NCBI RefSeq assembly: GCF_036320965.1
Contig: NC_092238.1
Span: 56,957,055 to 57,021,054 of the forward strand
DNA: 64,000 nucleotides
From: Panulirus ornatus
Taxonomy: Eukaryota; Arthropoda; Malacostraca; Decapoda; Palinuridae
Reading direction: 5' to 3'
Numbering within the stretch: position 1 is the stretch's first letter; the number at the start of each line of letters is the position of its first letter. The notes under the pieces were generated by a model, which did no database searches, was not told the DNA's origin, and saw only the letters and a program-made list of their open reading frames with translations. The position numbers were made by a program, and so were the translations under genes. This document shows positions 1-12,720 of this stretch, in pieces.

Positions 1-1930
1 GCATTTTCATCTTAACGGAGGCCTAAAAGGCTCTGCCCAGCGAGGGAAGCACTACGTTGATCTAACCTGGTACATGAAGAATTACTCTGACTTGAGAAAC
101 TAAATGAAGCACTGTTGAACAAATGGTTGAAGTAGCAGTGGTGTGACCCCGACACACAAGATGAAAAATATTAATGCCAGTAAATGGATGAAGCGCAGCA
201 TTGGGACCGTTCGGTAAGGAGAGCACTGTATTGACCCAATCAGGCGAAGAGAGCGCGGTATTGTCCACAAATGGCAGCTGGAACGTTATAGTAACCCAAC
301 AAATAAGGCGAAGAATTTACTGGCTTAGCTGGGAAGAGGGACATTTACTGACCCCAGCCACTGAAGTGAGCCACTAATTCCGCAGATGAGTGGTGCGCCA
401 TATTGACCTCAGGCAAGCCAGGAAACCAGTCGTTGAAGCCAAGCACATGAAGGAATCATCAAGTCAGCTCAAGATAGCAAAGGATGCACCAGAGCAGTTG
501 AGAGAAAGACTTTACTAATGGATGACCAACAGATTCGAGTAGTACTGTGCAAACTACAGAAAGGGAGTTAAGTATCACATTAACCCAGTAGGCAGGAGGA
601 GCAACATTAATGAACGCAACGAGCGAAGATGCATTGTTTTGACAACTCTTGCAAACGAGGTCAAACGGTGCACTATATTGCCAAACACAGTATGTATGCC
701 GACGCCATCAGGCTAATACAGTTATGTACTTGTTTCAACTGGAAAGTAAGAATTCCTTAATTCTCAACAAACGACGGAAGGGTGACAAAGGCCTGAAAAG
801 GGGGGAGAAATGTTGTATTCGGTACATCAGGTGAGGGTAATGCTGTATTGATTGGCACAGTTGAAGGGAATGATACAATGACCCCCAACCCCCCAGGAGG
901 TTCAGCGGGCACCGCATTGAACCCAATAAACAACGGAGGGTAATTTATCCATCTGATAAACAAGGAAAAACATTACATCACCCCGGCAAGGGCTGGTCGT
1001 AATTAACTGTCGGCGTCTGGCGGTGGGAGAACTGTATTGACCGCAGCGGGCAAGAAGATGGTGGAATGAGGAATGTATCGAGTGTACTCCAACAGGGAAG
1101 GAGAGCACTATAGTAACCACATCACCAGAAGTAGCACCTTCTTAAAGGCCCATTTCAATCCAGCAGGCAAAAGCTGTAACTAAACGAACCCAAACAGGCA
1201 AGCAGAGATATTCATTGACCTCAGACAGGCAAGGGAGCACGCATTTACTCCATCAAATAAAATTGTATTGACATCTCACTCAGCAGGCAGATAAAGTACC
1301 GCAATGACCCACTTGGGAGAGGAAAGTACTGTTTTGACATCACTATGTAGGAGAAGCACTACATTAGCCTCACCCGAGGAATGGAGCATTATATTGATCG
1401 AGAAAAGGAGACGAACGCTTTATTGACCTCAGGAAGCCTGGTAGTCATTGTTGTGGCCCAAGCAATTAAGGAGAGTGCTATATTGGCCACATCAGGTGAA
1501 TTGAGGACTGTATTGACAGGCGAAACTGGTATTGTATAAAGCTCAACAGGTGAAGAGAATTCTGCAAGTGATTATAGAGTACTGCACTGACCTACAAGAA
1601 GTGGATATAATGTTCCGGGAATCGAGCGGATCACCATTAATAAGTGAGATATGATGACCAGAAATTGACCCACTCATTCACCCTCTCCCACAAGGAATGG
1701 TGTGGAGTGTTGTACTGATCTTAAGAGGGCGCTGTGAGAACCGTTAGAAATACCCGAGGAGAGGTGTATTGACTCAGCAGGGAAGGGGAGGACTGCAACT
1801 GACCCTAGCACGGGAGGGGAGTTCTGCAACCGACCCCAACACGGGAGGGGAGCATTGCAACTGAGCTTAGCAAGCGAGGGGACCGTTACATTTGTCCCTA
1901 ACAAACGAGGGGAGCCACAGTAATCATTCA
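1..1930. repeat. Degenerate minisatellite, about 30 bp period
   Basis: No coding region is evident. The stretch is built from diverged repeats of a unit close to GAGCACTGTATTGACCC followed by a CAGGCGAGG-like segment. Clear copies lie near 229, 387, 843, 1027, 1262, 1325, 1383, 1473 and 1505. At 1790-1900 several better-conserved units of 30-31 bp stand in tandem (ACTGCAACTGACCCTAGCAC, then CGGGAGGGGA). Short ORFs here are chance frames. The array seems to run off the left edge of the window. Confidence 0.7.
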
Positions 1931-2234
1931 TCACGGGATAACCCTTACTTCAATGATGTCGTTAATAATACTTTTTTCCTCCCTCGTGAGTTTAATTGCT
2001 AGGTTTGCTTGGTGATTTACTTGATTCTTCCACAATGAGCAATACATACAAATAAGTACCCACAATTTTCCATAAAACACATGCATGCACACATGCATGC
2101 ATACATGCAACGAAAAATTTGGACGCAAAAAACGTGTACCAAAACACGCACGGTCGGCCACAGATATAAACACACATACACGAGCATACAACCTTACCAG
2201 CAGGCAAACGTAGGGTTTAGCATTTTTCTCAAAA

Positions 2235-2235
2235 C

Positions 2236-2308
<73 letters not shown>
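2235..2308. repeat. (AC)n microsatellite
   Basis: About 37 uninterrupted AC dinucleotides. The flanking 1931-2234 and 2309-2433 contain no feature I recognise. Cysteine/valine or threonine/histidine ORFs across it are translations of the repeat. Confidence 0.97.
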
Positions 2309-2309
<1 letters not shown>

Positions 2310-2431
2310 TGGAGTAAAGACATGGTACAAATACACTAGGTTAAGAGACTGGGTAACAAGACGTGAAATTTCTTCCTCGTAAAACACATTTAAAATCACA
2401 AATATTAATCACACACACTAGGCTAAGGAAG

Positions 2432-2433
<2 letters not shown>

Positions 2434-2484
<51 letters not shown>
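2434..2484. repeat. (GT)n microsatellite
   Basis: About 25 uninterrupted GT dinucleotides, opposite in phase to the (AC)n tract 130 bp upstream. The next stretch, 2485-2865, shows no recognisable feature. Confidence 0.97.
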
Positions 2485-2485
<1 letters not shown>

Positions 2486-2867
2486 TTACCTTGTTTGTAC
2501 AGTACGGGGAGGGAGTTTTACAAACGCGGTGCCTCATCTCTTGCCCTCAGTCATCATATTCCGTTCATCTAGTACTATTATACTATTTTTCTAGTAGTAA
2601 ATCACATGCGCACGTTAATCATTGATATGAATAAACTCGCCGAAAGAAAAATAACACAAAATCTCTAATCTTCCAGATGTGTTCCAAACCATTTTCAGTG
2701 ATCATCCTTGAAAATAGCTTAAACTATAATCGAGAAAGTGGAGCTTCTGTTTTCATTCTTCCAGCGAGTTTACCCATATCACCCTTATACCATGAAAGTT
2801 TTAATTTATATCCGGATCAATAAGTTTATGTCGTTTGGTTGATCTACCTTTACATCTCTCGGATGAC

Positions 2868-3590
2868 TGTTAGCTATCCACTTCATCGATCGGTTTCAAA
2901 ATCCCAAAGGTTGTAATCATGTCAACCTTCACTCTTATCTCTTCCAGTGTGGGCAAATTTAAAGCCTCCAGCCTTTCCCTGTAAAGCAGCCCTCTGTTTT
3001 CTGGTATTATCTTTGTTGCTCTCCTCTGGACCTTCTCTAGTAGCTCTTTCTGCTTCCTTCGGTGCATTTATCAAACTTGGGATACATAATCTGGTTTTGG
3101 CCTTATGTACAATAGGAACATCTTACAAAATATATATTACTCATCCATATGAAAAGTACTTTCCTAATGTGGGACTCTGGTGACAGGTTTGGTATGATGT
3201 CGACTCCCAAGTCCCTCTAACATACAGTATCCTTAAGCTTAATCTTTATTTCATGTTAGATGATAATTACAATGAGGCTTTCTCTCATTTCCACCCCTTC
3301 AGGTAAGTCATCCATATAGATCAAGAAGTGTAATGGCCCCAGCACAGAATCCTAAAGCACTCCTCTGGTCACTTTACCCCATTAGGGAAGGCACCTCTGA
3401 CTTATGTCATTTATTCCCTTCCATCGAGATAATCATCTTTCCAACGAAGAGTTTTTAACCCTCTTTCTGTCTGGTGATTCAGTTTCTTAGTCAGCCTTCC
3501 AAGCGGTGAAGTGCCATGTGCTTTCTGGGAGTCCAGATGAAAATAATTCACCCAGATTTCCCATTTTATTATCATAAGACAGAGTTCCCT
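2868..3590 (-). pseudogene. CR1/L2-like LINE reverse transcriptase remnant
   Basis: Read on the minus strand in shifting frames, this stretch carries the back half of a CR1/Jockey-type reverse transcriptase. Near 3540 there is an HLDSQKAHGTSPLGRLTKKL-like stretch matching the family's 'LDFQKAFDKVPHRRLLKKL' region. Near 3340 comes DSVLGPLHFLIYMDDLPEG, matching the 'GSVLGPLLFLIYINDL' block. Near 3215 comes LGVDIIPNLSPESHIRKV. At 2870-3067 an open frame contains LEKVQRRATKIIP and YRERLEALNLPTLEEIR, the typical C-terminal signature. Stops and frameshifts interrupt it several times and the catalytic 'YADD' block is not visible, so it is dead. The clade call rests on motif recall, not alignment. 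It is unrelated to the dominant L family. Confidence 0.8.
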
Positions 3591-3972
3591 CTCTCATAAA
3601 GATTTAAAGTGCTTGTTACACATGACCTCCTTCCCCTTTAAGCATGCTGTCTCTCAGGTGTTTTCTTCGCCGTAGAAAGTCATGCACTTCCATTCTACAT
3701 ATCTTTCGCAGGCCCATGTTGACCACACTGCTTAACGAGACCAGTCTGTTGTTCAATACCTCCTCCTGGAATTCATTCATATAGTTATATGTTTTGTCCC
3801 TGTTGTGTGAACGTGCGCTTGTGTGTGTGTGCGGGCATACACATAGGAGGGAAGACGTGATACATGTACATAAGGTTGAGAGATGGGAACAACACTGGTG
3901 TATAACTCCGCCCGTAGCACACAAATAGTATTCACAAATAAAAATCACACGCATACGGCCAAGGCTGGTGTG

Positions 3973-4806
<834 letters not shown>

Positions 4807-4809
4807 CAT

Positions 4810-6150
4810 GCGTAGGAACAGAGATATGGTTACATGAATACAAGTGTGAGAGTCTGGGTAACACGAGTATAAGCTCTCTCCGTATAGCACACAATCATTT
4901 AACACAGAAACAGCAGCATCAAGCAGGCGGGAGTACCCAACCCACAATTCATCTTTTGGCCACAAGATTCAGACGGAAAACAGCTTCTTCAAGACTAGTG
5001 GATGAGTAAAAGGGATTCCTGAGACAATATTTTCTTAAATATATCATCTCGCTGTGGCAAAAAGACGGGTAATAAAAGCACTGGGTGAGACACAGTGGTG
5101 AGAGGTGCCATGTACAATATACTGACATTTGATAAGTAATGATAAAGTAGATAATGTGAATAACTGTGATCAGGTGAATAAAGGAAATCATGAAATAGAG
5201 AAGAAAATATCCAAACAGGAGTGTAACAAACTCAAAAATTAAATGATTATTAGTAGGAAATGGTGCCAATTGACATACCTGCTTGACACTAATCAAAATG
5301 AGTCTGGTTCGATTCCTATCTTTGATTAGTAAACGGTTTTGAATACCTAGAAGTTCAAGCAAGAAAACAGATTAGTTTTAAAAATTTTGGACGAGAGTGT
5401 TCACCCAAAGAGCTAATAAATCATATGGCCAGTTGTAGCTAGATCTGTCAGGAGGATACGCTTATGAGCGTTATGCAGCAGCTGTAACGTAACATGATCA
5501 GAAAATACGACAACCGGAAGAAGAAATGATGTAACTAAGGAGTCTAGATAGAAAAGAAATATGAAAGTTTTCGTCAAAAGGAAGAAAAACTTCGGAAAAT
5601 GAGAATAACTCTCATGAAGGAATGATACCAAAATCTAATCAATTGAAAGGTTTCAAAAGAATATAATTAAAGAAAGGAAGAGGCAATGAAGGAAATGTGT
5701 GAGAGAATAGGTAAGAAGAGTCATCTCTGGATGTCCTTCAGACAGAACAACGAAATAAATTACCCATACTGGGAGGAAAAGTTTATTGATGGTAAGCAGA
5801 AAATACAAGCAAATTACAGGCTTCATGAACAGATTAACAGGGTATAAACTGATTCAGAGAAAGGAAGTCCTGGTAACACTAAAACAGAGGTACATACGAA
5901 AGATTGATAAGAAATATAGTAATAGTTGTATCTACCATTAGAAAAACAGTAATCTGGTAAGTATGTGGTTTCTTAGATGGAACGTTTTAGAAAATTTAGA
6001 GTATTCAGAGTTAGTAAATACTGAGACAAGTGGGGATTTTTGATAAATCCACAGCACTGAGGTGGTCGATATGGAGGAATTAGCTGACAAGTGGGTTGCC
6101 CAAAATTTAGAAATATCAGTGAAGCAAGATGTAGGCAGTCGTATCACGGT
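4810..6150. other. Unannotated stretch, nothing recognised
   Basis: AT-rich DNA with no ORF that resembles a known family on either strand, no tandem repeat and no RNA gene that I can see. The longest minus-strand ORF (4949-5362, 137 aa) has no recognisable motif and a composition typical of chance frames. Confidence 0.5.
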
Positions 6151-6151
6151 T

Positions 6152-6940
6152 AGAGTTGTGCGGAGAAGGGTGGATGTGTTGGAAATGAGATGTTTGACGA
6201 AAATATGTGGTGTGAGGTGGTTTGATCGAGTAGGTAATGAAAGGGTAAGAGAGATGTGTGGTAATAAATATAGAGTGTGGTTGAGAGAGTAGAAGAGGAT
6301 GTTTTGAAATGGTTTGGCCACATGGAGAGAATGAGTGAGGAACGATTGACAAAGAGAATGTATGTGTCAGAGGTGGAAGGAACGAGGAGAAGTGTTAGAC
6401 CAAATTGGAGGTGGAAAGATGGAGTGAAAAAAGATTTTTAACGATCCTGAACATGCAGGAGAGTGAAATTCGTGCAAGAAATCGATTGAATTGGAACGAT
6501 GTGGTATACCGGGATCGACGTGCTGTCAATAGATTGAACCATGAAATGTGAAGCGTCTGGGGTAAACCTTGGAAAGTTTTGTAGGGTTTGAATATGGAAA
6601 GGGAGCTGTGGTTTCGGTGTAATATACATAGTGGCTAGAGACTAAGTGTGAACGAATGTGGCCTTTGCTGTCTTTTCCTAGGGCTACCTTGCACGCATGC
6701 GTGGGGAGGGGGTTATCATTTCATGTGTGTCTGGGTGGCTACGGGAATGAATAAATTCAACAAGTATGAATTATGTACATGTTTATATATGTATATATCT
6801 GCTTATGTATATGTATGTATACGTTGAAATGTCTATACATAGGTATGTGGGTGGGTTGGGCCATTCTTTCGTCTGTTTCCTTGCGCTACCTTGCTAACGC
6901 GGGAGACAGCGACAAAGTATAATAATAAAATAAAGACGAA
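6152..6940 (+). mobile_element. L1: RTE-like LINE 3' end, subfamily B
   Basis: A 5'-truncated copy. It begins at the codons for [14 protein letters not shown] in the conserved C-terminal region and continues through the [17 protein letters not shown] stretch (here [13 protein letters not shown]). The long 3' UTR follows: the internal hairpin module near 6665-6745, then the terminal module CTACCTTGCTAACGCGGGAG at 6889-6908, then an A-rich tail. The ORF is frameshifted near 6270-6300. Unlike most later copies it is not flanked by (AT)n, so its insertion site was ordinary sequence. Confidence 0.88.
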
Positions 6941-6949
6941 CAAAGTGCA

Positions 6950-7112
6950 TATGAACGCACACTTTCATACAACATATAAACATCCAATAGCCAGGATCGA
7001 ACCTTGGATCCCTGCGTGGCAGGTGGGAGCGCTAATGCTAGGATATGATAGCTCATGATAGGGAAAATGACTATTCGGATACTATGTAATCGAATAACCT
7101 TCTCTGACGTTT
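6950..7112 (-). mobile_element. tRNA-derived SINE, minus copy
   Basis: On the minus strand, 7054-6982 resembles a tRNA: an A-box-like TAGCATTAGCGCTCCCACC, an anticodon-loop-like CTGCCAC as in tRNA-Gly(GCC), and a B box GGTTCGATCC. The match to the neighbouring plus copy continues upstream (GTTATTCG...GAATAGTCATTT) and downstream (TTTATATGTTGTATG). It is therefore a SINE-like repeat rather than a lone tRNA gene. The acceptor and anticodon stems pair poorly. Confidence 0.65.
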
Positions 7113-7148
7113 TTGAGCAACTGGAGTTAAGACAGGTACAGACCCCGT

Positions 7149-7310
7149 TGCTCGCCAATGTGAGACGAAGGGTATTCGTTTGTATTTGATAGGAATAATC
7201 ATTTCCTTATTAGGGGCGATCATATCCTTGCGGTAGTGCTCCCGCCTGAAGGCAGGAGTCCCGGGTTCGATCCTGGCTGTTAGTGGTTTGTATGATTATA
7301 CAGTGTTACA
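7149..7310 (+). mobile_element. tRNA-derived SINE, plus copy
   Basis: Positions 7212-7285 carry GCGGTAGTGCTCCCGCCTG (A-box-like) and GGGTTCGATCCTGG (B box), closely matching the inverted copy 150 bp away. The shared upstream block (GGGTATTCG...GGAATAATCATTT) shows that the repeat unit is longer than the tRNA part. No terminator T-run or good acceptor stem is present, so it is not called as a working tRNA gene. Confidence 0.65.
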
Positions 7311-7569
7311 CAAAACTTGGTGCCTGAGATATCAGGTTTTTCTTTAGGTAGATTTTAGTCGCCGATTCTAAATATGTCATCATTTTTTCTCTATCAGCTC
7401 TGGTTATCGAGATATGATATACCCCTAATTGCTATGCATACAACCGATCGGGCACAAAGATTGATAACTACGAATCATTAATTGTTGCCATTTTGATAAA
7501 AAAATGGCTTCATACAAGTAGAATTTGTTTATCATTAGATTAAATACATAGAATCAGATAGTAGTGAAA

Positions 7570-8480
7570 CAAGCATCGAAAGTTATATGTCACTGTCACA
7601 ATCATTCACTCAGACATCTCACGAAAGCTGCGTTTCAAAGACTTCTTGCGGTGAGCTGCCCCAGGACAATCACGTTGAATGATCCAGCAGTAGTCCTCCA
7701 TCATATGGGTATCCCAATGTCCCCGGTATCTTTCTTTCATGGTCTTAAATCTTGGCGGAATCGTTCACCCTGTATCTCACTTAGGTCACAAGCCTAATCT
7801 AGGAAACAAGCCACGTGGCTGTGGAGGTAGTGCACCTTGATGCTCATTTTACAGCCAGGTTGAAGGAAAGAAGAGAACATGTTCTCTATTAGTTCAGAGT
7901 AGTTATCTGCTTTATGGCCTCCAAGAAAATTCCTTACAACCAGAGCAAGCGAAGACTATGCATCTGCCTCAGCATTGTTCCTTGAATCTTTCATGAGTTC
8001 CCTGATTTTTGGCCCGTCGAAAATACCTGCCTTTGGCTTCTCCATGCTGTTCTGGAAATTTTCTGCTTATATAGCCACAGCAGTCTCCTTTGTTCAAACC
8101 CTTCACAAACTGTTTCATTAAACGTATTCTGATGTGCAGTGGTGGTAAAATGATCTTATCTCTGTCAACCAAGGGTTTTGCGATTACATTCTTTTCTCCA
8201 ACCACCATGTTTTCTTTCAGAGGCCATTGTTTTCTCACCCAGTGTTCATCTTTAGCTCGACTGTTCCAGCGACAGATATAGCAGGGATACTTGTTGTATC
8301 CTCTCTGCTGACCCGGAGAAAAGTCACCATCTTAAGATCCACATAGATTAGCCATTGGTGACCGTGGTATGATATCTTCTGTAAGACCAGGCCAATTGTT
8401 TCCTGCTGTTCAGTCATCTTAGCTGATTGACCAATTGGGATTGATCCATATTTGTTGCCATTGTGATGAAGCACAAAATT
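7570..8480 (-). pseudogene. Decayed copy of a repetitive arthropod protein of unknown function
   Basis: On the minus strand, 8474-8235 reads HHNGNKYGSIPIGQSAKMTE and HQWLIYVDLKMVTFL. Next, 8238-7969 reads RDKIILPPLHIRIRLMKQFV and ISRKFPEQHGEAK, and 7930-7700 reads GGHKADNYTELIENMFSSFL, GCKMSIKVHYLHSHV and LSEIQGERFRQD. I recognise these blocks, in this order, from multicopy uncharacterised proteins of arthropod and other invertebrate genomes. Their function and mobilising element are not known to me. The frame changes near 8236 and is broken by stops below 7970. The similarity seems to fade near 7570. The assignment is from memory of the family, not from a search. Confidence 0.6.
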
Positions 8481-8650
8481 TTAAGCTCCGTTTAGAACTA
8501 TCTATGCTCATGAAATATACATACCAGCCATGATTGAGTGTGAACGTGTATACAGCTGCGCTGAAATGTGACTTGAACCTGAAACCTTTGTCGAGCCTGG
8601 TTCAACCCCGATGGGACAGATCGTATGGAGTCCATCGGTAAACGAGATAC

Positions 8651-9630
8651 GTGCTCAAGAAGGACATACGGCTAGATGATTCAGATTCTTCTCAGCCGTG
8701 GGAAATTCTTGCGGGCAAGCGCAGGCGATCGAGGGGAAGCTTCCAAGAAAGAGACAGGAATATCGGGTTGGAGGCGACAACTGCTGTGCAGGAAGAGGGA
8801 AGGGCTGAACCCTCGGAGGAGGTGAGTCTACTTTCAGAACAGCAAAATTCGTTGACAAACACCCAGAAGCGGATGTGGGCATCACAACTGGTAATGATCT
8901 ACCTAGAGTGTCAACCACTCTCCAAGGAAAGAGAGAATCGACCATTCTTAACAGTGGAGGGTCAGAAAGCTGTGGTACAAGTAAAGCCCCACCCCCAAAA
9001 AAAATTAGAGAAATACACAAACGTCTTCGTAACACCCTAAAATAAGGCTGTGGATCCAGCTTTGCTTTCGGTTAGCGATGATATGGTGTGGATAAGTGTC
9101 GTGGCACTCATGAAAGGAGAGATCCCAGACAGAATATGGATTCATGGAAGTGTCTTTGCTCCAATTGCTGTCATTATGGGCATAAGGCTTGGCAAGTTCA
9201 ATGTGAAACATACCAGTGCTATGGCAAGAAACGTCACAGTAAAGAGTGTACTGTAAAAATAAAGGAGGGGAGGAAAATCCCTCATGAGTGTTGCAGTTGT
9301 GGTCAGGCTCACTATTTAGGGTCTGTTAAGTGTGGTAAAAGACCTAAAATGTTTGCTAAGGTAGAGGAAAAAATGGTGACAACATGGAAAGCTCGTTAAT
9401 GCGGAACCGCCAACGAAAAAATCTTTGTGTCCTGTGCTAAGTGGTTGCAGTGAGCCTCCTGTAGGGGCTGTGTCGAAACCTGTGTGGGATCCAGACTCGG
9501 GGTTCACTAAGCTGCGTAGCGGTCGTGAGCCAACAATAGGACCGGAAACTAACGCTTGGTCTTACGCAACAAGTAGGCGAAGTACCCAGCGGCAGTACCG
9601 GAGCCTGTCGTCAAAGAACATCGTCAGGTA
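8651..9630 (+). pseudogene. LINE ORF1 with zinc knuckles (I/Jockey type)
   Basis: A frameshifted ORF1. The first part (8651-9040) is hydrophilic and rich in Arg/Glu/Ser with no clear domain. The second part (9088-9399) holds three closely spaced cysteine-histidine knuckles: CSNCCHYGHKAWQVQC, CETYQCYGKKRHSKEC and CCSCGQAHYLGSVKC. These are typical of the nucleic-acid-binding ORF1 of I and Jockey LINEs, which packages element RNA. The tail (9425-9631, same element, another frame) is basic and proline-rich. At least two frame changes separate the parts, so no functional protein is expected. Confidence 0.72.
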
Positions 9631-11199
9631 GTGAACAAATCACATCAACGCCCGCAGGATGTGTCTGAGGTTACTGTTGTTTATGTTTGGTAAGTCGAGT
9701 TGCTAAGCTTGAGTAGGAAAATGGAAAGCTTAGCGAGCGAATGGAAACGTTGGAAAAAAAGATGAGCGGCAGCAGTCAGCGGATCCACTTGCAGAGGTTC
9801 CGGTGGCGGGGATGGTGAAACCTGTATAGAAAGTCACTTCGCTAATCAATATTCTAATTAGTTCCTCACTAAAGAGGCTTTAGTTTTGGATGATGAGATA
9901 AAGAATATTGATCTTATGAAGGTGATTATGAGGAAGATTCACCAACGAGGAAGTATGTAGGATGTCTTCAAGTTGTATCCTAAAATGTGAAAAATCTTTG
10001 TAACAGGATAATTTATTTCCATGATCATGTATCAGATCAGAATATTGAGGTATTGCCAGTGCAGGAACAGAGGATCAGGTAGGTTGAATATTGCTCCCTA
10101 AGAACACTCAAAACTTTATTTTAAAGATATTTTTCTCTTTTTATTAAGAAATTCTTCCGGTAGAATTATCAGAATCCTGAACGAACTCTGAAGGAGTGTT
10201 CATAGGAGTCAGGCTGAGAGTTGCTAGGGCTCTATGAACCTAGTTAATGTGTATCTGATTCATAATTATACGAGTCAGGAGAAGATTAATCTGTATATGA
10301 GTCATGATTCACTTAGAAAATCTACTTGATTGTTTTTTCTTGGTCCTACATTAATGGTGGGAAATCTGAATGCTCGGTATGACGAGTTTGGCTCGAAAGG
10401 TAATAGAAACTGGAACGGTGTAATATGGCATCAGTTCCTTATTGGTTATCATGATGTAAGATTGCTTAGGTAAATCACCTGCTCATTTAAGGGGAGGGAA
10501 GATTAACTATCTTGTTCGTTGACTATACAGGTTATGGAAAGAAATTGTAAACCTGATGCCGAATTAGTGTCATCACATTGCACTAGGTATTGAAGTTTCA
10601 TTGGAGAAAGTGTTTGTTAGCTACAGTCGAATAAGACTCACGCTGTAGGGGAGTAATATGACGACCATGTAAACCAGATGCTGAGTTGGTAGAGTGCATA
10701 TCAGCCAAATAACGTGCATAGCTGTGGTGAAGATTTAGTAGGCCAGACAGGGGAATCTGTCACCAGGAATGATTTGCATCACAGGAGCCCCACTGTGAGG
10801 TAAAGAACTTATACTAAATACGTACAGGTTAAGGAACAAAATGTCACTCTAAAAAGGGGACACAATGATTGGATAAGGTCAGGGAAGTCTGAGGAAGAGA
10901 AGATTTTTTTTACAAGAAGTAGCACAGGTGCGTAGTGTGCCAAACAGGAGGCTAGGGAAAAGTAATGTGAAGGTTTCCTGGGGAAGATTGCCGGGCAAAG
11001 ACTTCAAAGGAAATCTGGGGTGAAGTTAATAGGGTAAGAGGAGTGAAGAGTGGACCTAGTATAGTAAGTGATCACACAGCGTACGTGATGATTTGACATA
11101 AGTGAACGGAAGCTGCCAGGTTTTGGTGATTGCCACTAGAGGTTGGATAAGAATTAAGGAATTCTGACTCTTAGAGAAAGGAATTTATATATTCTTGTA

Positions 11200-12170
11200 T
11201 TTATAGATGGAACTACTATTCGTGTGCTGAAAATACAATAAAGGAGCTTTTAGCTGTAGCTATGACCGGAATGTCTACTGCTCCAGGGACTGATGGTGTT
11301 ACGCACGACATCTTGAACCGTTCAGGAAGTATTCATAATAAGCCGTTGTTAGATCTACTTAATATGAGATTCAAAAAAAAAAAAATGCCCTCCAAGGTGT
11401 CTTTGTTAGAGCAAATAGGCAGATGATAGCATATGAAATGGTAAACTTGGGTGTGTCAGGCAGCTTGTTAAGATGAATATCCCATTACCTCAGTGCCAGA
11501 TGCACCAAGGTGTGGTGTATCAAGGAAAATTTGCTGTTACTATTTTGAATTACGAACTTCTCAAGGAGGAGTCCTAAATCCAACTTCATTTGATGTTCTA
11601 AAGAACAAATTTGCGAAGGATTGTACCCTGGTCTAGTCAGGCTAATAATGTATATCTATGACATTATTACAGTCATCTGCGGAAAAAGAGATGTAATGGC
11701 ATTGAATAAAGTCGCTGATAATTGCGATAAACTTGGAGTTATGAATGAAAATAAGACTAAGCATCAATGTAGGTCTCACAGGAACATTATATTAGCAGTA
11801 AATGGGATGGAGTTTGAGACATTACCGTCTTATAAATATCCGGGAGCGTACGTAGTTTATGATACAATGATATAGTCGCTAAAATTGTGAAACTAAGACG
11901 CGTCACAGCTTTATGTAATGTTAGATTACAGCCGTTGCAAGCTCTGTCTTGGTCGCAATACGGTGCTGGGTTACCCATCCTACCTATGATGTATATAAGT
12001 ATTGTTTGAATGTTAACTGACTATGGTGCACCAAGCTTGTCAGTGTTGGGTAAAAGTAGAATTAGTTAATTGAAAAGACACGAAATGAAGCATAAGAGTC
12101 ATACAGAAATACCATCGAAATTCAATTCTTTATGCAATGGAAGTGTAATTATGTTTGTAAATAATTAAGG
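11200..12170 (+). pseudogene. LINE ORF2 reverse transcriptase remnant (I type)
   Basis: Recognisable RT blocks occur in order. MSTAPGTDGVTHDILNRSGS near 11270 corresponds to the 'APG-DGI-YD-L' finger block. GVFVRANRQMIAYEMVNLGV lies near 11400. A 'LMYIYDII' stretch near 11645 sits where the catalytic 'YADD' normally lies, but the double aspartate is lost. LPSYKYPGAYV near 11825 matches the 'YKYLGV' thumb block. LRRVTALCNVRLQPLQALS and LTDYGAPSLSVLGKSRIS near 11890-12060 match the family's C-terminal region. Multiple stops and frameshifts. Confidence 0.7.
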
Positions 12171-12569
12171 AGAGAAAACAGGAAATGCAATTGAGTTAAT
12201 AATAAGAGGAAGGGCACTTTAGTTGTTCCTAAGAAGTAGGAAAAATTGTTAAGTGGAATCTGTAAGGAATGTGAAAGACCATATGGTTGCATACAAAGGT
12301 GGTCAGGTTTGCTATTCTGTGAATGAAGACAAGATCACTTGACCACCCTGGGAGGACGACAAAGTGGATGCATTTATCAGGCCGTCAACTATGAACAGAA
12401 ATGGAGTGTTGTAGGATGTATAAAAGCAAGGACAGCCACATGATTGATGATATGCCTAACCAAAATAAGACAGACTTTTTCCGTAATGACTCGGTAGGAA
12501 GAACAGGCTCTAGAATATTGCTATGGGAGTTTGATACGTATAAGTGAAGGTAGTAGCAAAAAAATATTG

Positions 12570-12720
12570 AGTAGTCGGTTGTCTAATAGTATTTCTTCTG
12601 CTTAAGATGAATTACAGGGGATTAAAGCCGGTTCGTGTCACGCAAAGGAAATTGAAGGATGTATACATTTTCCCCGATAGTTTAGGAGCATTAGAGTCAC
12701 ATGTGTACGTGGGGCTTGTG
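12570..12720 (+). pseudogene. RNase H-like remnant of the I-type LINE
   Basis: The short traces RLSNSISSA and DELQGIKAGSCHAKE (one frame), then FPDSLGALESHV (next frame), resemble the 'QAEL-AI--AL' helix and the 'DS-SAL' aspartate block of LINE-encoded RNase H. The stretch is short and decayed and the call is tentative. Its position downstream of the RT remnant supports it. The intervening 12170-12570 contains nothing I can name. Confidence 0.4.

Noticed and set aside
2870..3183. Host gene exon on either strand at 2870-3183
   Set aside because: The minus strand carries LINE RT signatures continuing upstream to about 3590 across frame breaks. The plus-strand ORF is its shadow.
7208..7285. Functional tRNA gene
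   Set aside because: B box is good but acceptor and anticodon stems pair poorly, there is no T-run terminator, and an inverted relative with shared flanks lies next to it. A SINE is more likely.
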